Source: Morella rubra (lineage: Eukaryota > Streptophyta > Magnoliopsida > Fagales > Myricaceae). Taken from it: DNA of 64,000 nt. The position numbers were made by a program, and so were the translations under genes. Below the pieces are notes generated by a model. It made no database searches and was not told the DNA's origin. It saw only the letters and a list, made by a program, of their open reading frames with translations. Positions within the stretch are counted from its first letter, which is position 1. Every line of letters starts with the position of its first letter. Location: the NCBI GenBank assembly GCA_003952965.2, contig RXIC02000091.1, positions 1 through 64,000 on the forward strand, read 5' to 3'. Positions 35,339 to 48,618 of this stretch are shown here, piece after piece.

Positions 35339-35373
35339 GCGCGCACACACGCGCGTGTATATATATATATATG
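35338..35373. other. Alternating purine-pyrimidine tract, P450 5' region (right)
   Basis: Mirror of 26,741-26,776; the TA run at 35,357-35,371 could act as the TATA region for the P450, giving a 5' leader of about 160 bases. Confidence 0.6.
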
Positions 35374-35562
35374 GCGACTCAAACAGTGTTTTTTTTTTTT
35401 TTTTTTTTCAGTCAGACTCAAACAGTGTTTCATATTGACCATTATCGTTGATGTTTGCTGTAAATGTCATTTTGTCAGCCTTTCGTTGTTTTACACCCTT
35501 CCACCACCCCGCTGTATTTTTTTTCTAGGCACCCCGCTGTTACAACGACGGAGGAGAAAGAG

Positions 35563-37265
35563 ATGGAATCCTTTTATCTACCAGTCCTCCTGTTTGCTAC
35601 CTTCTTTTTCTTGATCCTTAGCCTACAAAAATGGCAAAGCAGACCGCAGTCACCCAGGCCACCGTCACCACCGGGCCTCCCAATTATCGGTCATCTCCAC
35701 CTGCTCACGGACATGCCTCACCACTCCCTGGCTCAACTCGCCAACAAGCTGGGCCCTATTGTCCACCTCCGACTCGGCCAGGTCCCCACGGTCGTCGTTT
35801 CCTCCGCCCACCTCGCCAAGCTCGTCCTCAAAACCCACGACCACATCTTCGCGAGCCGCCCGCAGCTTCTATCCGCTCAGTACCTTTCCTTTGGCTGCTC
35901 CGACGTTACTTTCTCACCCTACGGCCCCTATTGGCGCCAAGCCAGAAAGATTTGCGTCACCGAGCTGCTAAGTTCGAAACGGGTCAGCTCTTTCCAGCTC
36001 ATACGCGACGAGGAGGTGAATCGGCTGCTGGGTTCCGTGTCAGCTCAGTCAGGGTCGGAAATCGACCTGGGCAAGCTATTCTTCACTTTGGCAAACGACA
36101 TCCTGTGTCGCGTGGCCTTCGGGAAGAGGTTCAAGGAGGAGTCAGGAGAGGGACAGAAGCGTCGTTTGGTTGAGGTCTTGACAGAAACACAGGCTTTGTT
36201 TGCAGGGTTCTGTCTGGGGGACTTTTTCCCTGATTGGGAATGGGTCAACTCGCTGAGTGGCTACAAAAGGAGGTTGACCAGCAACTTGGACGACCTGAGA
36301 GCAGTTTGTGATGAAATTATAAGAGAGCATGTGGAGGAGCAGAGCAGCAGAGCTGGTGTGAGGGAGAAGGAGGACTTCGTTGATGTGCTGCTTCGAGTGC
36401 AGCAACGAGCGGACCTGGAGGTTCCCATCACAGATGATAATCTCAAAGCTCTCGTACTGGTATCTCTCTGTCTCTTTGTGTGTGTGTGTGTGTGTCTCTC
36501 TCTCTCTGTCTTTAGCGAGCTGGTTTGGGTTGAGAGATATATTTGGAATACTTAACTTAAATCTTTTGATTTTCTAACTTGCGTAGCTCTAAGGGTTTAG
36601 GAGGCTTGCCTAATACAACGATGTTTTTCTTTCTTAAGGATATGTTTGTTGCCGGAACTGATACATCATCAGCAACATTAGAATGGACAATGACGGAGCT
36701 TGCTAGAAACCCCATGGTGATGAAGAAAGCACAGGAAGAAGTTCGGAATATCGCATCCAGCACAGGGAAAGTTGAAGAGAGCCATCTTCAACACCTTCAT
36801 TACCTGAAAGCCGTGATAAAAGAGACAATGCGGTTGCACCCTCCGGTCCCCCTCCTTGTGCCTCGAGAATCCATGGAGAAATGCAATCTAGATGGCTACG
36901 AAATACCTGCAAAATCTAGGATTCTCATCAACGCCTATGCCATTGGGAGGGATCCACAGTCATGGGAAAATCCTCTGGAATACAATCCTGAGAGGTTCAT
37001 GGGTAATGACATCGATATTAAGGATCAAGACTTTAGGTTTCTACCATTTGGTGGAGGCAGGAGAGGCTGCCCTGGTTATTCCTTTGGATTAGCCACGGTA
37101 GAGATAGCATTGGCTCGCCTTTTGTATCACTTTGACTGGGCATTGCCAAAGGGGGTTGGTGCAGAGGAGATGGACCTTAGTGAGATTTTCGGGCTTGCCA
37201 CTAGAAAGAGAACTCCTATTGTTCTTGTCCCAACAGCTATTGAGTTCTATGAGTTCAAGGGCTGA
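35563..37265 (+). CDS. Cytochrome P450, CYP71 clan (right copy)
   Basis: Exons 35,563-36,459 and 36,639-37,265 with a 179-base intron (4 bases longer than in the left arm, caused by a TG/TC microsatellite next to the donor site). It encodes the same 507-residue enzyme with all P450 signatures intact: AGTDT (304-308), ETMR (361-364), PERF (416-419), Cys443 in the heme loop. It is transcribed away from the palindrome centre, convergent with HHL1 across the SINE. It shares the arm with three BAHD acyltransferases, so a joint role in one pathway is possible but unproven. Confidence 0.93.
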
Positions 37266-37443
37266 TTATGCCCAATTGTGACTTCCTAGGCTTCCAAGAA
37301 TGTACGTTTATGTGACATGGATACTACCATGAATGTTAGTGCTATCAAATCTGAGATTTTAGTTCAATTAAGTAGGGTTTCATTCACTGTAAGCAGCCGG
37401 AAGAAAAGATGAATAATAAAAGCGGTGGAAGCCTTGGATTAAT

Positions 37444-37652
37444 ATTGTCCAAATCCAACTAGTGGGGGTGGTGGCTTAATAGTGCTGAGCTTTGATTAGA
37501 ATCCAAGAGTGATGTCCAATGAAGGTTCGAATCTTACTAAACCCATTATGTGTCACGTGGAATTCCGTGTTTAAATAGTAGGAATTTTGGCCTGGATAAT
37601 GGTTCATCCTTGACAAATCTTTTTGCTTAGAAAAAAGAACATTGTCCAAATC
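37444..37652 (+). mobile_element. tRNA-derived SINE with 12-bp TSD (right)
   Basis: The body at 37,456-37,640 is flanked by ATTGTCCAAATC at 37,444-37,455 and 37,641-37,652. The head looks like a tRNA: a box A-like TGGCTTAATAG (37,472-37,482) and box B GGTTCGAATC (37,524-37,533), about 41 bases apart as in tRNA genes. The tail ends in an A-rich AAAAAAGAAC. These are the hallmarks of a RNA polymerase III SINE mobilised by a LINE. Being in both arms, it inserted before the two copies separated. Confidence 0.78.
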
Positions 37653-38099
37653 AAGATCATTCGTTACTATGAATCTTGATGGTTTACTATTACTATTAAG
37701 TATGTTCTGTATGCCTCCCTAGACAATGAGAGTGAAGAGTTTAAATCCCTTTATTTAGATGTTAGATAACCAGTAATTCTTACTTTTCCTAATACAGAAA
37801 GAAATGCAGAACAGTATCTCACCAAGCTGCCAAAAGGCTATCTAACTGAATCGCAATCAGCAGAAAACATCATGAGATATCTCCTGTATATGCTATAACG
37901 CAAGCTAAATTTGCATGTGAACAATACCAGCAGCGAACAAAACTTTGGTTTGATGTTTAATATACAAAGAAAACAAAACTGTGCTTTAGATTTTTGTTAC
38001 AGCATCTTGTAGTGCACTGGTATACGAGCACTTGAGGACTGTGGAACTCACAGGCACCAAGGATCACTGTGATATGCAATGCAAATGGTTTCTTCCCCT

Positions 38100-40992
38100 T
38101 CAGCCTTTAACCCTGGCAATCACAGGATCATTATTTTAATGGTTGAAAGGAATCGATATCTAGTAACAAAACTAAAATAAGTGGACAGCTGATTCAACTT
38201 ATCCCTGACCGTAATAGATTTTTGGAGGGAAAAAAATTATATTTTTCTTCCAGCAAACTCACTTGGCCTTCTCTTTAGACTTTTCCTCCAACTCCTCTGT
38301 TGTGGTAGAACTCAGAGCTGTCAGTTTCCCAAAAGATTCCTTTGCATCCCCAAAGAAGTCTTTGACTTTATCAAGAACTGTTTTGAGCTCATCTCGTGGT
38401 GGTAGCTGAATTTTAGATTCAGAAGCATGAGGATACTTAAAAACCACCAAAGTCAGGATCTCAGCTGAATAAAGAACATACAGCACACGACATTGTAGAC
38501 AATCAATAAATTCAGATTCTAGCTGGAGTGTTAAGTCACCTAGCTTAGGTCTTAGGTTGTTTAATAATCTATAAAAGTATATGTAACCTAAATCCTAACA
38601 TCTATTTACATACAGTAAAATAAAATGGAAAAGGAAAAAACCAATTGTCACCTCAATAACATCTGTCGTAGAAAGGGCTGCTCTCAAATTGCCATTTTCC
38701 TGCATTATTCAGCACTCCTACAACTTAGACAAGGATAAGAGAAATTTGCATCTGACCAACTTATATGTATGAGTGTAGTTCACACAAAAAGGGGAGATAC
38801 TAAAGAAAGTGGAGGTTAAAGCATATTTACCACTATCTTGTAACCATATCTGAACTCAGTTGCTGTTCGCAATACCCTATGCTGCTTGAATGCTGTCTTC
38901 TGTATTTCCTTCTCATCCTATTGCAATCATACACCAGCTGTCAGCAGTGCATGAAAATTAGACTGAGGACAACTCAAAAGAGTCACTAAAGAAGAAATAT
39001 GTCATGCACTCCATGATGTTGTTTACCAGCGGACCAATTACATTACACACAGTCTCAGATTCATACTGACAAGGAGAAGGCAGAAGTTTTATGAGAGTCA
39101 TGCTTAGGAGCAGTGGTAGGAAAGGTCTCAACACAGCATCGAAAAATAGCAAATTGAATCAATTATATGAAACACAATCTAGAACTCATACCTATAAATT
39201 AATGGAAGAATTTTTGTGAGAGTCATGCTTGGCAGCAGTGGTAGGAAAGGTCTCACACAGCATTGAAAAATAGAGAACACAAAAAGCTTCCGAACATCTG
39301 TAACATTGGTGTGCACTAGTTGTTTGTGGGTGTATGACCGCAGACTCTTCCAGTTGACAACAAAATCAGGCATGACGAAATTTGGGCTAGTTCCCGATGA
39401 AGAGAGGCAGTGAAAGTATTTTATTGACTGAAACCTCTTCATATCATTTTGCATAAAAGATTAAGCAATGATGAGAAAAGAATAAGGCAAGACCAAACCA
39501 CACTCTCCCCTCCCCCACCCCACAAGAAACAAAAACTCCAAAAAAAAAGAAAAAGGACCCATCATGGTTTCCTGGAGCAGCTAACTTTCTAACCCAAGGG
39601 CCATGAGTAGAAGATAACAGTAAAACAGAACTTACACGGTAAATGACTGTCGCAAGATTTCTAGCAAGTGTATCTTTGTAGATGTATTTCCCCAGAAAGT
39701 TATCCTTGGCTGCAACCATGATTTTGGCAGTGGTGCCACCTGTTATTAGGCTAAGCGGATACCAAAGATAAACCTGCACAAATAGGACGAATTTGGAGAT
39801 GTGCTTATTGACTATGCACTATAACTTGAATAAGAAAAAAAAATCCCATCATAGAGCTAGATGAGTATGCAAGAACCCATATATCAATCATTGCAAACAA
39901 ATGACCGGGAAGCCATTGATCATTTCTCTGACTGGGTCAGGGGGGAAAATAACTGAATGAGGAAATCCCACAAGCACATCAGCTTATGATTGCTCAGAGG
40001 CATTCTAAAGTCAAGAAATTACATATATGATGAACTCTCGTATTGGAAGGCGAAGTAAACCGAATTGTTTTTGGACACAGAATACTAACGATACAGAGGA
40101 CTCCTGGCAACAGAACAGCCAATCGCTTTGTTCAAAAACACAGACACCATCACTGAGCATAATATCTAGTCGCGCTTAAAACTGATGAACTTCTTTTATG
40201 AAAGAAATTCAAACTAACAGCACCAAAAAAACTAACACTCGCATAACTGATTTTGAATATAAAGAACCATAACGGGATCCATTTCTTAGATGAAGCATCT
40301 GATAATTCGGATTTTACTGGCCCCGAAAAAAGAAAGCATCCGGTAAACATACACAAGAACAAAACGGTCTAGCCCAACAGGTGAAACAAGTATGCCCCTT
40401 TTGGTTGCAAAAGGAGAATCGAAAAGAAGTCAATATTTGTGCATTGAAAGCTCATCAAATCGGGACCTCAAAAAAGAATAAATTCGACTCCGTTGAGCAA
40501 ACCAGTGCGGAAAGAAAAGAAAATCTATAACCCTCAACTTTGTGCCACCAACCAATATAATCAGGCAAGACCAAAATCAAAACTCTTATCTTCCCCACGG
40601 TATTCTAACAACCAAAGAGAAATTAAAAGATTCTACTTGGAAATTTTGTTTAGAACAAAAAAAAAAAGAGACATAAAAGACATAGTAATCAAGAGCTCAA
40701 GGGAAGACAGATAACACACATTGGCCATACGGATGAAGATCACAAATTTGGGGTTGCCATCGTCTTCAATCTTGGGCAAGGCAAGAGGTGGAGGCCTCTG
40801 AAACTGACGAGCTTGCATTCCTTTCTTTCCCTTCGCTCGAACCACAAATATGTTCTTCTGCTGCCTCTGATGAGGCTTCTGAGTCGTTCTCGTAGAGGAA
40901 GAAAGTGAATGCTTGACTAACCCACCTTCGCTTGTTCTCGTATTCGATAAGGGAAGCCGAACCAAAGCGTTCAGAGACATACCGACCTCCAT
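38100..40992 (-). CDS. HHL1, thylakoid PSII-protection protein (intact right copy)
   Basis: Exons on the minus strand: 40,720-40,992; 39,636-39,773; 38,831-38,917; 38,652-38,699; 38,263-38,405; 38,100-38,112. They join to 233 residues, close to the usual length for this family. Residues 1 to about 52 form a chloroplast transit peptide ending near FVVRA. Residues 74-91 carry the conserved KIEDDGNP..FVIFIRMAN block, exon 2 (92-137) has a hydrophobic YLWYPLSLITGG stretch likely to be membrane-associated, and exon 5 is a lysine/glutamate-rich, probably helical tail. The start chosen (MEVGMSLN) gives the transit peptide directly; an upstream in-frame ATG at 41,088 would add 32 basic residues. By established knowledge HHL1 helps repair photosystem II in high light. 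Confidence 0.93.
39034..39273 (-). repeat. Tandem duplication in HHL1 intron 2 (right)
   Basis: Mirror of 22,849-23,088. Confidence 0.8.
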
Positions 40993-41079
40993 TTTACAGT
41001 TTCTCTGCAACTCTGTCTTCAACGGGGTTCTGCGTTTTATGGTGCGAGGTAGATAGCATCGCGGAAGTCCGAGGGGACT

Positions 41080-41164
41080 CTTATCCACACGCGCTCACTG
41101 CTCTCTCAGGGAATGGAGGGACAACACACGGTGAACTAAGCTTCGTACACGTGCACATGATAAG
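41080..41164 (-). promoter_or_regulatory. HHL1 promoter: G-box and I-boxes (right)
   Basis: Mirror elements: I-box at 41,080-41,085, G-box CACGTG at 41,148-41,153 and I-box at 41,159-41,164. Confidence 0.6.
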
Positions 41165-42390
41165 GCCTTTTTAATTATTTTTTTTAACTGGTCTCAGGCA
41201 ATTTTTAAAAAAAATTTCACAATCATCCTTTTATCGATTCTATTATTTTTTTTACAAATTTCAATAACATTTTTAAAATTTTAATAATTTTTAACAAATT
41301 TTTTTACAAATTCTATCAAATTTTTAACAAATTTTTTTTTAAATTTTAATAACTTTTAACAAATTTTCACAAATTTCAAAAAAATTTAGACAATTTTAAA
41401 AAAAAATAAATACAAAAAATATTTTTTCAAAACTAAACATTTACTTCCCTTTGTCGGTCCAACGAGGTGTTCGACCAAGGGCTCAAGCTGCCCATTTTTC
41501 CCAGCAGAAGTCTCGAGGGAGTGTTCGTAGTTCCTCCGGGGGACCGCATTTTGGGACCTCTACCGACTTGCCTAGGCTTCTTTTGAAGGGTTTTTCTCCG
41601 GTAAGGATGCTCCAAAAGGAAGTCCTCTAAAAATAAAGAAAGGTCCATGGTTTCAGAATCTGACTGCATTAACAAAGTAAGCTTGCTAATATTTGGTCAC
41701 CCAACTTACTTCTCGTTCTCGTTCTCGTGTTGGTGAGAGTGTCATGTTTGAGCCCCATTTCAAGTTTCATAGCCAGTGTTTGGCCTGCGTTATCACTTAT
41801 CAGCTTAACAGGCATCGCCTGGAAACCAGCCCGGCTCATCCTCCTGCGCCATAGCCCATAGGTAGCTTGGGTGATAGACTGATAGCTCATGTAATACCCT
41901 GTAACACGGAATACAAAGCTCCTCGCTGCTGTCTTTCACCATTCGATGCAATTGAAGGATGCTATTGATGACTAGAATCTCTCCATCAAGAATTTAGGTT
42001 TTCCAAGTCGCTAATTCCCAGCACCGGAAATTCAAAAATCAATCCCCAGCTTTTGGCAACCGGTTCTAACTCGTTCCCGATTGCTTGGGCGATCGAGGTC
42101 AACGCAGTTTTTTCAACGCCAGTACCCGATTGCTAAGTCCGCCACATGAACATAACTGTCTCCTCAAAGGCTTCCAATATCAATGCATTGGCTACATATT
42201 GACCGAAGCAAGAGCCTAATGAACAAAGACGAAAAGATAAGAAATGGCGGAAGAAATCAAGCGTAGAACCGTAAAGTTCAGCGTGTTTTATTATTATTTT
42301 TCTTCTTGGCAAGTTCATCGTTCACCGTGCTTTAACACGTCAACTGTTCCCATTCTCCTTGAGATCTGCAAGGAGTATTAAAAATGTTTT

Positions 42391-42743
42391 AAGGGATAAT
42401 GTGATCAGGTCAAAATTGATTTTGTTCCTCTAAGTTTCAAATCTGGTATTTTAGTTAAAATTAAGTTTGTTCCCTGAATTTCAAAACCCTATTTAGATCT
42501 TTATTATATTTTGAATATAATCAATTCTTGATTTCCATTTGAAATAATAGTTAAATCATATAGAAAATGACTGAAATTCTTCTCTAAGACAAAATTATTC
42601 TATCATTTTGCATTTTTTTCATTTGACTTAACACTTAAATCAAATGGCAGATGAGAATTGATAATATTTAAAATATAATTTATAACTTAGAAGTTAAAAT
42701 TAATTTTGATCTATAATTAAGAGACTTACTATGAAATTACCCT
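42391..42743. mobile_element. MITE-like element 3 (right)
   Basis: Mirror of 19,400-19,750 with the same AAGGGATAAT and ATTACCCT ends. Confidence 0.6.
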
Positions 42744-43559
42744 ATATTTTAATGTCATCAATATTAAGTTAACAACTTGGTTTTGTTCCCTTTTCTTTTT
42801 TATTCCTCGAAGAATTTCGCTGTATTTTATTTTGTTCTTAAGACGCTGTTCCGTAGCTTCCTCTTGGACCCGTAGGTTTGCCCCTTTAATAATGGGCTTG
42901 CTCAATCATCTTTTTTGGGCCTGTTTGATTTTGGTAAGCCATGTTTACGTAAACTGGGCCCATGTTTATCAGTTGTGAACATGGACAAACAACGTTTAAA
43001 GGTCCAAATCTGCTACAATGAACGAGAAGATTACAGGAAGTCTTGAAAATAAGAGAGTTTACCCAAAAAACTTCATTCTCCATCCGCAGGCCTAGTTGTA
43101 TTTCTTGAGGACTTCCAAGATATAACTACTAGAACTGTTTTTTCTGTAATAATAAAACTATTTGAAAAGAAAAAGACAGAAAAAGAAAACGTTAGAATTA
43201 TTAGATCTATTAATTCAAATATAAATTTTTTAAAGCCGTGTTCTGATCAGATAAATTTTTTTTTTTCTGAATTATCATTGAATATGCTAGAAATGCCTAC
43301 TTATTATAAGCTGAGTTTTTTTTTATATATATATATATATAAAAGTTGAGCTTTGTGCCCATAAAACTAATTGATAACTAAAATCAGCCCATTGAAATGA
43401 ATTTTTAGAAACCCGTTAGAGTCAATGCCAAATTAGTCTTTAAAGAAGACTTTCAGCTGGACTCCATCCTTTTACATCCCAAAAATTTCATTATCTAAAC
43501 ATATCAAGCTATTTTGTTAATTGAAAATAATGAGTTTTAAATTTTTTATAATATATAAT

Positions 43560-43690
43560 AATATTTTTTATTTTTAATTTAATTTAAAGAAGCATTGTCT
43601 TGTATGTGAAAATGCTAAAACTTTGAAAAGTATTTTACATTTTAAAAAATAAGAAGAATAATAAATTTTAACTAAATTTTATTAATATTT
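43560..43690. other. Patch of high inter-arm divergence (right)
   Basis: Against its mirror (about 18,450-18,560) this AT-rich patch shows many substitutions and indels, while the flanking sequence matches well. No gene is involved. Confidence 0.6.
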
Positions 43691-46600
43691 ATTTTTATAA
43701 TAGTTTATAATTTATTCAGAAGGCTTCTTTTTATGATTTTTCTTAAAGACCTTAATTTAGAGACGGGCCGACCCATGGATGTATTTCTTGGTATTATATG
43801 GTTTATTTGGGATCTGTTTTTCTCTGTATCTGGGTAATGAATTTTGGCTGGACCAGGAAAAGAAAACGTATTTTGACTCTAAATAGAGATATGAGTAGTT
43901 AATTGCCATTTCATTATTATTGGAATACGTACGAATAAGGTAACTTTCCTAATACTTAATTATTTTTTAATTTTAAAAATCCACGTGATATATAAAATGC
44001 TAATTTTAGAAGTCTAGGAAATCTTCATATATCCTCTGGTCCTAACCTCCCTTAGACATGGATCCATGCCCCAAAAACAAAGAAAAAATCAAAAGAAAGT
44101 GTTACCCATGTCTGAATATATATATATATGCCACCTGCAAACATATGTACTTCTAGTAAACTACTGTCTGGTTTAAGCTCTAATTTGCATGCAAGTGTAC
44201 AATATCTGCATCAAGAGAAAATAGGTCAACTTCTTAGGAAGAAATGCCATGCTAATTGCATCAGGAAGCGGGCAGAAGTCATACTTTGTATGCCCTTATT
44301 ATTTGAGTTCACTTGCATTTTTTCATGTATACTAGAAAAACACGGTACCGTTCGTATTGTTAATAATTGTTGTTATAATTGATTTTGGTTCAAAATTTTC
44401 ACCTTCTCCCAAACATATATTTTTCAAAAATTCCACTATTTTTTTTAATACAAAATTCAATAAAACTTCAATCTATCTAAAATTTTACAATATCACCAAA
44501 TTTCTCTAGAAATTCTTGTAAACATGACCTACTTATTGCGTAGTTGACTTAACAATACCACCATGCCAGCCTTTCTGACAACAAAGCAGTTGCCACTTGC
44601 CCATGCATGCGTTGGCAGCTTGGCCTGAGGAAATTTTTATATATATGCAACCAATTACTTACACAGAGTAATATCAATATATATATATATATATATATAG
44701 GATTTTTAAAGCACATATATGTTTTATATTTCCTCAACATGCATGCAGTCAAATATATAGGTCTTCGGCCAGCTAGCTAGCTATAAGAAATGTTTACAAG
44801 TACCGTTGAAACCGGCAGGCCATGTGCGCATTATGTGCAAACCCGAAGCAAGATTCCAGCTGCCTGATAAACAGGGAGAGAGCTAATTAATTAACTAGTA
44901 CGACTGAAGCATGTGAAACATTTGAAAAATAAAAAACTTTGATGGAGTCAATTTATGTATATTTTTAGTAGTTTCTCTTTACTGGGAAGTGGGAGTGGGA
45001 GAGATAAACTATATGACGGTCTTGAGTTAATTGATTAATCAGTACTTGCTGTATGAAGATAAAAGAAGTGTAATCTTAAAACTCAAAATATATTATTATA
45101 TCTGATTCTAAACCTTAATTAAGGACCAGTTAGCGTACGTGACCGTAGAAAAGAGTTATGAATGGAATGAGAAAACCATGAGTACTAAGGCTTTTCGGAC
45201 TCTCTCTTCATTTTCTCCATCGTCGTTCAAGTTCGTTTTCATCCAATTTTCATGACCTTCCATCTCCACAGCAAGATTCTAAAATTTTCTTTGCGCAATA
45301 TCGTTGTTAATAGCGGTAAGTGAAGGTTGATGAAGAGTCATCAGGAGATAATTAATCCGATTGGGGGCGTTTTGATTTTCGTCTTGTAATATTTAAACCT
45401 TTCTCACCTAAAAAAGGAATCCCTTCTCAAAGGTTGAGTACACACTCAAAATCTCGTTCTCTCTCTCCTAAAAATCTGTTTTCTCTTTCTTGGGTTTTGA
45501 ATTCTGTCTAAGTCGACTCTTCTCTTTTGCGCTCTCTCTTCTTCCTGCTCAACGTATGGTCCATAAAAGTTCTAAATCTCGATTTCAAAGCAAATTAGGG
45601 AAGCAGAGTAATTATACTATTTTCGTAGAAAAATGACCTAACGGCCAAAATATATTGTTTAATCTCATTATTTATAATTGTTAATATTATTATTATTATT
45701 ATTTATAAGCCATGTTGAAAAAAAAATGTAAACTCAACACGTTGCATGGATTTTTCTAGTATACTTAACATTAAGTCAAGTTATAACAACTACTTGATTA
45801 ATGAGTTACGTTTCCAATGATTAATAATATGGGAATCATTCCCTCACATAATCCAAAATATTCGAAATTTTAAAAGCAATAATCCTAAATTATTTCACTT
45901 GTCAGATAAGTAACGGCTTTTAACAATTTCTCCCAAAAAGTCTTTGTATATTAACGTAGAAGGCGCAGGCGAGAGGAGCAGGGCCAAGATTCTTCTGGTG
46001 AAACTTGCTTTGCTGTTTTTGTGATGATGTGATTACTGTGAATTAATCTGGTGTGGCCTGTACTACTGCTGAGTTGTACTGCTGTTTTTGTGGAGCTCTC
46101 TTTTGCTAGCTTCCCTGACTTTTAATTGGAGCCTGCCCCGTCTTCATGAACATTTTTTAGGGTTACAAATATTATCTTACCAAAAAAAAAAGAAAAACAG
46201 AAAAGATTCTTCTGGGTAGGTAGGATTTCTATTAATCCAGAAAGGAAACAAGCTGTCGCTCAAAAGGAAAACAAAGCAATGTACAAAAGAAAAAGGGGAC
46301 TGTATAATATGCCTCCCTCTACACCAGTTGAAAATTAAAGACATAAAATAATTTGTTAAATCTCGTACGTAAGACAAAAGTGCCATGCCAGTTAATGTTT
46401 TCTTGATTATTTCTCTCATTATCGTATATATGTCCTCACTTTTTTAATAGGATTTCTATTACTTGTTGGGCGGGCCTCCAGCTTGTTAGCTAATTACGTA
46501 CACGAAACACCACCAAAGCAATTTGAAAAACTTTACTGCAGGTTTATACCTGTTTCCCACGTAACTTACGTCCCTTGGGTGGTGCGCACGAAACCGGCCT

Positions 46601-47316
46601 TATTATTTTGTAAGCGAGAAGTTTTAAATTCCCTAGCAGTAGGAGTATCAAACTCGCATGTAGGTGATTCGAACTTGATACGTACGGACTGGGGCGATGC
46701 CGTTAATTATCTCTATAACATGGCTTCAATTCCTACCATTGGAGTGTCTGTACGTACTGCATACCACCCCAGAAGGCCAGTAGATTCACGTTCCTTGAAA
46801 GTTATTTGGCGTCATCCATGTCTACTTCCTATAGCGTGGAAGGGGAACCTTGATGCTTCTCCGTATATATATATATATATCTCGATCGTGTTGCAGGAGT
46901 GCTCTCACGTATTACGTGGGAGCTGGGTAGCCAAACGAAAGAGTACGTCAAAGATCGGGCGAAACCAATTTAATTTCAAAGGCATCCAAGACGAATATTC
47001 GTTAATTATTAGAGACAACTTGGATTAAAAGGACCAGATATATATGGTCCATGCATAAACACCACAGTTGAATGCTTCTAAAAACGAATAATAAAAAAAA
47101 AACACACCACAGTTGAGTGCTTCATGATCGAGTGGCACACTACTAAATTGATAAAAGATTAGAATTAGTTGGCATATACCAGCTGGCGGTGCCGGTACCT
47201 CTATATAAACATGCTCGCAAATGGAGCTTTCCATGATCAGTGTTTGCCTCCAGTCATTAGTTTCACCTTCACGTGTAGTTGCAGTGAACTCTGTAATTTT
47301 TGCAGCTTGATTGAAC

Positions 47317-48618
47317 ATGGAAATAACGAAGGTTGACGTGGAAATTCTCTCCAAGTATACCGTTAAACCCTCTTCAGCAACCCCAGACCACCTCCGCCAT
47401 TACACCCTCTCCTTCATTGATCAGATTACCCCTGCAATTTTCATGCCATTTGTTCTATATTACCCCAGAGATGCCTCGGGTAATGATCTCAACAACGAAG
47501 AACGCCACGAGCGGCTTAAGAAATCCTTGTCCGAGGCGTTGACACGATTTTACCCACTTGCGGGACGGGTTAAGGACAATTCTCACGTTGATTGCAACGA
47601 CGACGGCGTCGACTACGTGGTGGCCAAGGCCACATGCAGACTTTCCGAATTTCTGGAGGACCCAAACCCAGCTGAGATCAGCAAATTCCTACCATGTGAG
47701 CTGGACGAGGTCAATGAACTACCATTGGCAGTCCAAGTCACTTCCTTCACCTGTGGTGGGATCGTGATCGGTCTGGCCTTCGCCCACAAAGTTTCGGATG
47801 CTTCCTCATTCATCTTGTTCCTCAACAGTTGGGCTGCTATTGCTCGTGGTAATAGCGACATAGCGATTCCGCGATTCGAATCCGCCTCTATCTTCCCCCC
47901 GGTAACTTTACCCAGTCATACTCCGCCAAGAGGGACGGAAAAGGACAACATCGTGGTAAAGCGATTCGTCTTCGACGCAGCTGCAATAGCAACTCTTAGA
48001 GACAAATACAACACTGAAAACACGAGCATCAAAAACCAACGTGCCACTCGTGTGGAGGCCCTAACGGCTTTTATATGGAGTCGCTTCCTTGCTTCAACCA
48101 AACCAGCTCCGAACATGCTCTACAGCCTTTCTTACATTGGGAACCTACGTAAGAGGTTGGACCCGCCACTTTCTGATGAATACTTTGGAAACATGTCCCT
48201 GCCCACAGGCTTTGCGATCTCCAGGGACAATGAAGATGTGTTTCAGGGCATTATTATTCCGGGACGAGACGCCATAAGTAAAATCGACATGAATTATGTG
48301 AAAGGTTTTCAAGAAAATGGCGGGCACTCGAATTTTGTCTCACAGAACCGGGAAAGATTCATGAAAGGCGAGGTGGTCGGTCTCGCCATCACCAGCTTGT
48401 GCAGGTTTCCAATATATGAAGCGGATTTCGGGTGGGGTAAGCCTGTATGGGTTAGTTCGTCTAAGATGCTGTACAGGAACTTAATAGGTTTCTTCGACAC
48501 GAAGTCAGGGAATGGAATAGAGGTGTGGGTTAACTTGGGTATGGACGACATGGCTAAATTTGAAGAGGACAAGGAGCTTCTGGCCTATGTTTCATCCGCC
48601 ACAGTTTCTCAGAATTAG
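47317..48618 (+). CDS. BAHD acyltransferase C (right copy)
   Basis: Mirror of 13,529-14,830, 433 residues, with HKVSD (157-161) and DFGWG (370-374). The TATA box CTATATAAAC at 47,200-47,210 lies about 110 bases before the ATG, matching the spacing in A and B. Upstream, two CACAGTTGA blocks replace the single CACAGTTGACT of B, so the W-box core has been lost by mutation after TTGA. This suggests that C may be regulated differently from A and B. Confidence 0.92.
   Translation: MEITKVDVEILSKYTVKPSSATPDHLRHYTLSFIDQITPAIFMPFVLYYPRDASGNDLNNEERHERLKKSLSEALTRFYPLAGRVKDNSHVDCNDDGVDYVVAKATCRLSEFLEDPNPAEISKFLPCELDEVNELPLAVQVTSFTCGGIVIGLAFAHKVSDASSFILFLNSWAAIARGNSDIAIPRFESASIFPPVTLPSHTPPRGTEKDNIVVKRFVFDAAAIATLRDKYNTENTSIKNQRATRVEALTAFIWSRFLASTKPAPNMLYSLSYIGNLRKRLDPPLSDEYFGNMSLPTGFAISRDNEDVFQGIIIPGRDAISKIDMNYVKGFQENGGHSNFVSQNRERFMKGEVVGLAITSLCRFPIYEADFGWGKPVWVSSSKMLYRNLIGFFDTKSGNGIEVWVNLGMDDMAKFEEDKELLAYVSSATVSQN

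Noticed and set aside
46483..47028. 181-codon open frame upstream of BAHD C (150 codons in the left arm)
   Set aside because: Lies in the paralogous flank segment, differs in length between arms and has no domain. A tRNA-like AAGTTCGAATC block inside hints at an old SINE, but I found no clear box A or target duplication.
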